DNA from: Promethearchaeota archaeon
GTDB taxonomy: Archaea; Asgardarchaeota; Lokiarchaeia; Sigynarchaeales; MK-D1
Direction of reading: 5' to 3'
DNA: 5,804 nucleotides
Assembly: GCA_016839385.1 (NCBI GenBank)
Contig: JAEOUK010000218.1
Coordinates: forward strand, 1-5,804
In this document: piece by piece, positions 4,926 to 5,804 of the stretch
How the letters are laid out: each line of letters begins with the position of its first letter
Numbering within the stretch: the first letter of the stretch is position 1
The notes under the pieces: generated by a model
Told to the model about the DNA's origin: nothing
The model's input: only the letters and a program-made list of their open reading frames with translations
Databases searched by the model: none
Translations under genes and position numbers: made by a program

Positions 4926-5687
4926 CTAAAGATTTTTTCCACAGATGGGGCATGTACTCCACAATTTTTTAATCTTTGAATTACAATAGGGACATATTTT
5001 TAAATCTGGATCTATCTGAGTTTGAAGCTTTCCAAAAATTGTTACATTATCTTCAACACGATATCTTTTTGTTTGTTCTGGTGGTTGAATATTTCTATTA
5101 CTAATGTAAATTTGAGAAGGTGGAATTGAAGTTTCGCTTATAATTTCTTTAGATTTTTTATTAGGTTTACCTACTTCGGGTAATTCGTTATACTCACTTT
5201 TTGATATAGTTTGTTGCGAAAATTGTCGATCTTCTCCTGATTCTTCGATAGGAATCCCAACTTCATAATAAAAATAATTTCCATCGTTATTTTCAATTAC
5301 AACTTCACCATGAGCTAGTAATACTTCAATGTAATAAATTATTATAGAGCCCATGGGAACATCAGCAATTTCTGCAATAAAATAATCCAATTCATGTTCC
5401 ATTTGCAAACGGTACCACGACTTTCCACGATCAGCGCTAAAAATAAGCTGTACTCTTTCTAAAGTATTGTTGAAATCATCCTCCGTTATTTTAACCACAA
5501 TTTTAATCGTTTTTTTTTGTATGCCTTTTTGTGATATGGCTTCTGCTGCTTTAGCAGCGTCCCAAGCAGCACCACATTTAGGACAATTAGTAAACCAATT
5601 AGGGTATTCGAACTTACAATTCGTACAGTTTTTTGTAAAATAACGCGTTGTTTTTATTCCAATCGTTTTTTTTTTATCTTTTCCCAT
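4926..5687 (-). CDS. Protein with zinc ribbons at both ends and a central beta-sandwich-like domain
   Basis: The 253-residue product is not a recognised named family. It begins with a basic tail (MGKDKKKTIGIKTTRYF), then a zinc ribbon CxxC-x10-CxxC with C21, C24, C35 and C38. Residues about 60-143 look like an Ig/fibronectin-III or carbohydrate-binding-type beta sandwich: alternating beta strands with the recognisable course VQLIFSADRGKSWYRLQM, then FIAEIADVPMGSIIIYYIEV, then GNYFYYEV. Residues about 145-225 are a polar, Pro- and Ser-containing linker. A second ribbon with the same spacing closes the protein (C232, C235, C246, C249; ends GKNL). No signal peptide or membrane segment is seen, so it is probably cytosolic. 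The start is ATG at 5687, with a TATA-like box about 45 bases upstream. It converges on the zinc-ribbon GTPase, whose C-terminal ribbon has the same Cys spacing; a shared pathway is possible but inferred only from position and likeness. Confidence 0.85.
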   Translation of the reverse strand: MGKDKKKTIGIKTTRYFTKNCTNCKFEYPNWFTNCPKCGAAWDAAKAAEAISQKGIQKKTIKIVVKITEDDFNNTLERVQLIFSADRGKSWYRLQMEHELDYFIAEIADVPMGSIIIYYIEVLLAHGEVVIENNDGNYFYYEVGIPIEESGEDRQFSQQTISKSEYNELPEVGKPNKKSKEIISETSIPPSQIYISNRNIQPPEQTKRYRVEDNVTIFGKLQTQIDPDLKICPYCNSKIKKLWSTCPICGKNL

Positions 5688-5728
5688 TCTCTAATCAGTT
5701 CTGAAGAAGTCTTTTACCCTATTAACAT

Positions 5729-5738
5729 AGTATAAATT
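5729..5738 (-). promoter_or_regulatory. TATA-like box for the double zinc-ribbon gene
   Basis: On the minus strand this reads AATTTATACT, centred about 46 bases before the ATG at 5687. Normal spacing gives a leader of about 20 bases. No clear Shine-Dalgarno sequence lies in that leader (it ends GATTAGAGA before ATG). Confidence 0.35.
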
Positions 5739-5778
5739 ATTAAATTACTTTTCGATTTATAAATATATTTCTGTTGGA

Positions 5779-5789
5779 TATATAAAAAA
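5779..5789 (+). promoter_or_regulatory. TATA-like box pointing out of the right edge
   Basis: TATATAAAAAA is a strong TATA-like match in the plus direction near the right edge. Its transcript would start just beyond the window, so it may serve a divergent gene not seen here. No coding sequence can be read in the last 117 bases. Confidence 0.25.
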
Positions 5790-5804
5790 CTAAATTCTTA
5801 CTTA

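Noticed and set aside
1..5804. Mobile element, tRNA or phage attachment site
   Set aside because: No transposase or integrase, no long terminal inverted repeats and no tRNA cloverleaf could be seen on either strand.

Overview
The window is AT-rich DNA that most likely comes from an Asgard archaeon of the Lokiarchaeia type. This is inferred from gene content: two Ras/Rab-superfamily small GTPases, several short zinc ribbons attached to low-complexity linkers, T-rich gene ends, TATA-like boxes close to start codons and no clear Shine-Dalgarno sites. No rRNA or other phylogenetic marker is present, so the lineage is not proven.

Layout from left to right: (1) the last 43 codons of a gene entering from the left (1-134, +), possibly TPR-like; (2) a minimal 169-residue small GTPase (268-777, +); (3) a type II branched-chain aminotransferase, ilvE (802-1827 or 1842, -), convergent with the GTPase; (4) ketopantoate hydroxymethyltransferase, panB (1979-2854, +), divergent from ilvE; (5) a 268-base AT-rich intergenic stretch with a hairpin after panB and a promoter-like region before the next gene; (6) a 587-residue protein with a complete Rab-like GTPase domain, a long Pro/Glu-rich linker with repeated motifs, a Lys/Glu-rich segment and a C-terminal four-cysteine zinc ribbon (3123-4886, +); (7) a convergent 253-residue protein with zinc ribbons at both ends and a predicted beta-sandwich between them (4926-5687, -); (8) an upstream region at the right edge that may hold divergent promoters.

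Two themes stand out. The central ilvE/panB pair meets at one metabolite, 2-oxoisovalerate, which IlvE interconverts with valine and PanB commits to pantoate and coenzyme A. Around it lie two unlike Ras-superfamily GTPases. The larger one ends in a zinc ribbon where a eukaryotic Rab would carry prenylated cysteines, and its convergent neighbour carries two ribbons of the same Cys spacing. The GTPase-linker-zinc-ribbon protein and its zinc-ribbon neighbour are the best candidates here for something undescribed. A functional link between them is inference from proximity and shared architecture only.
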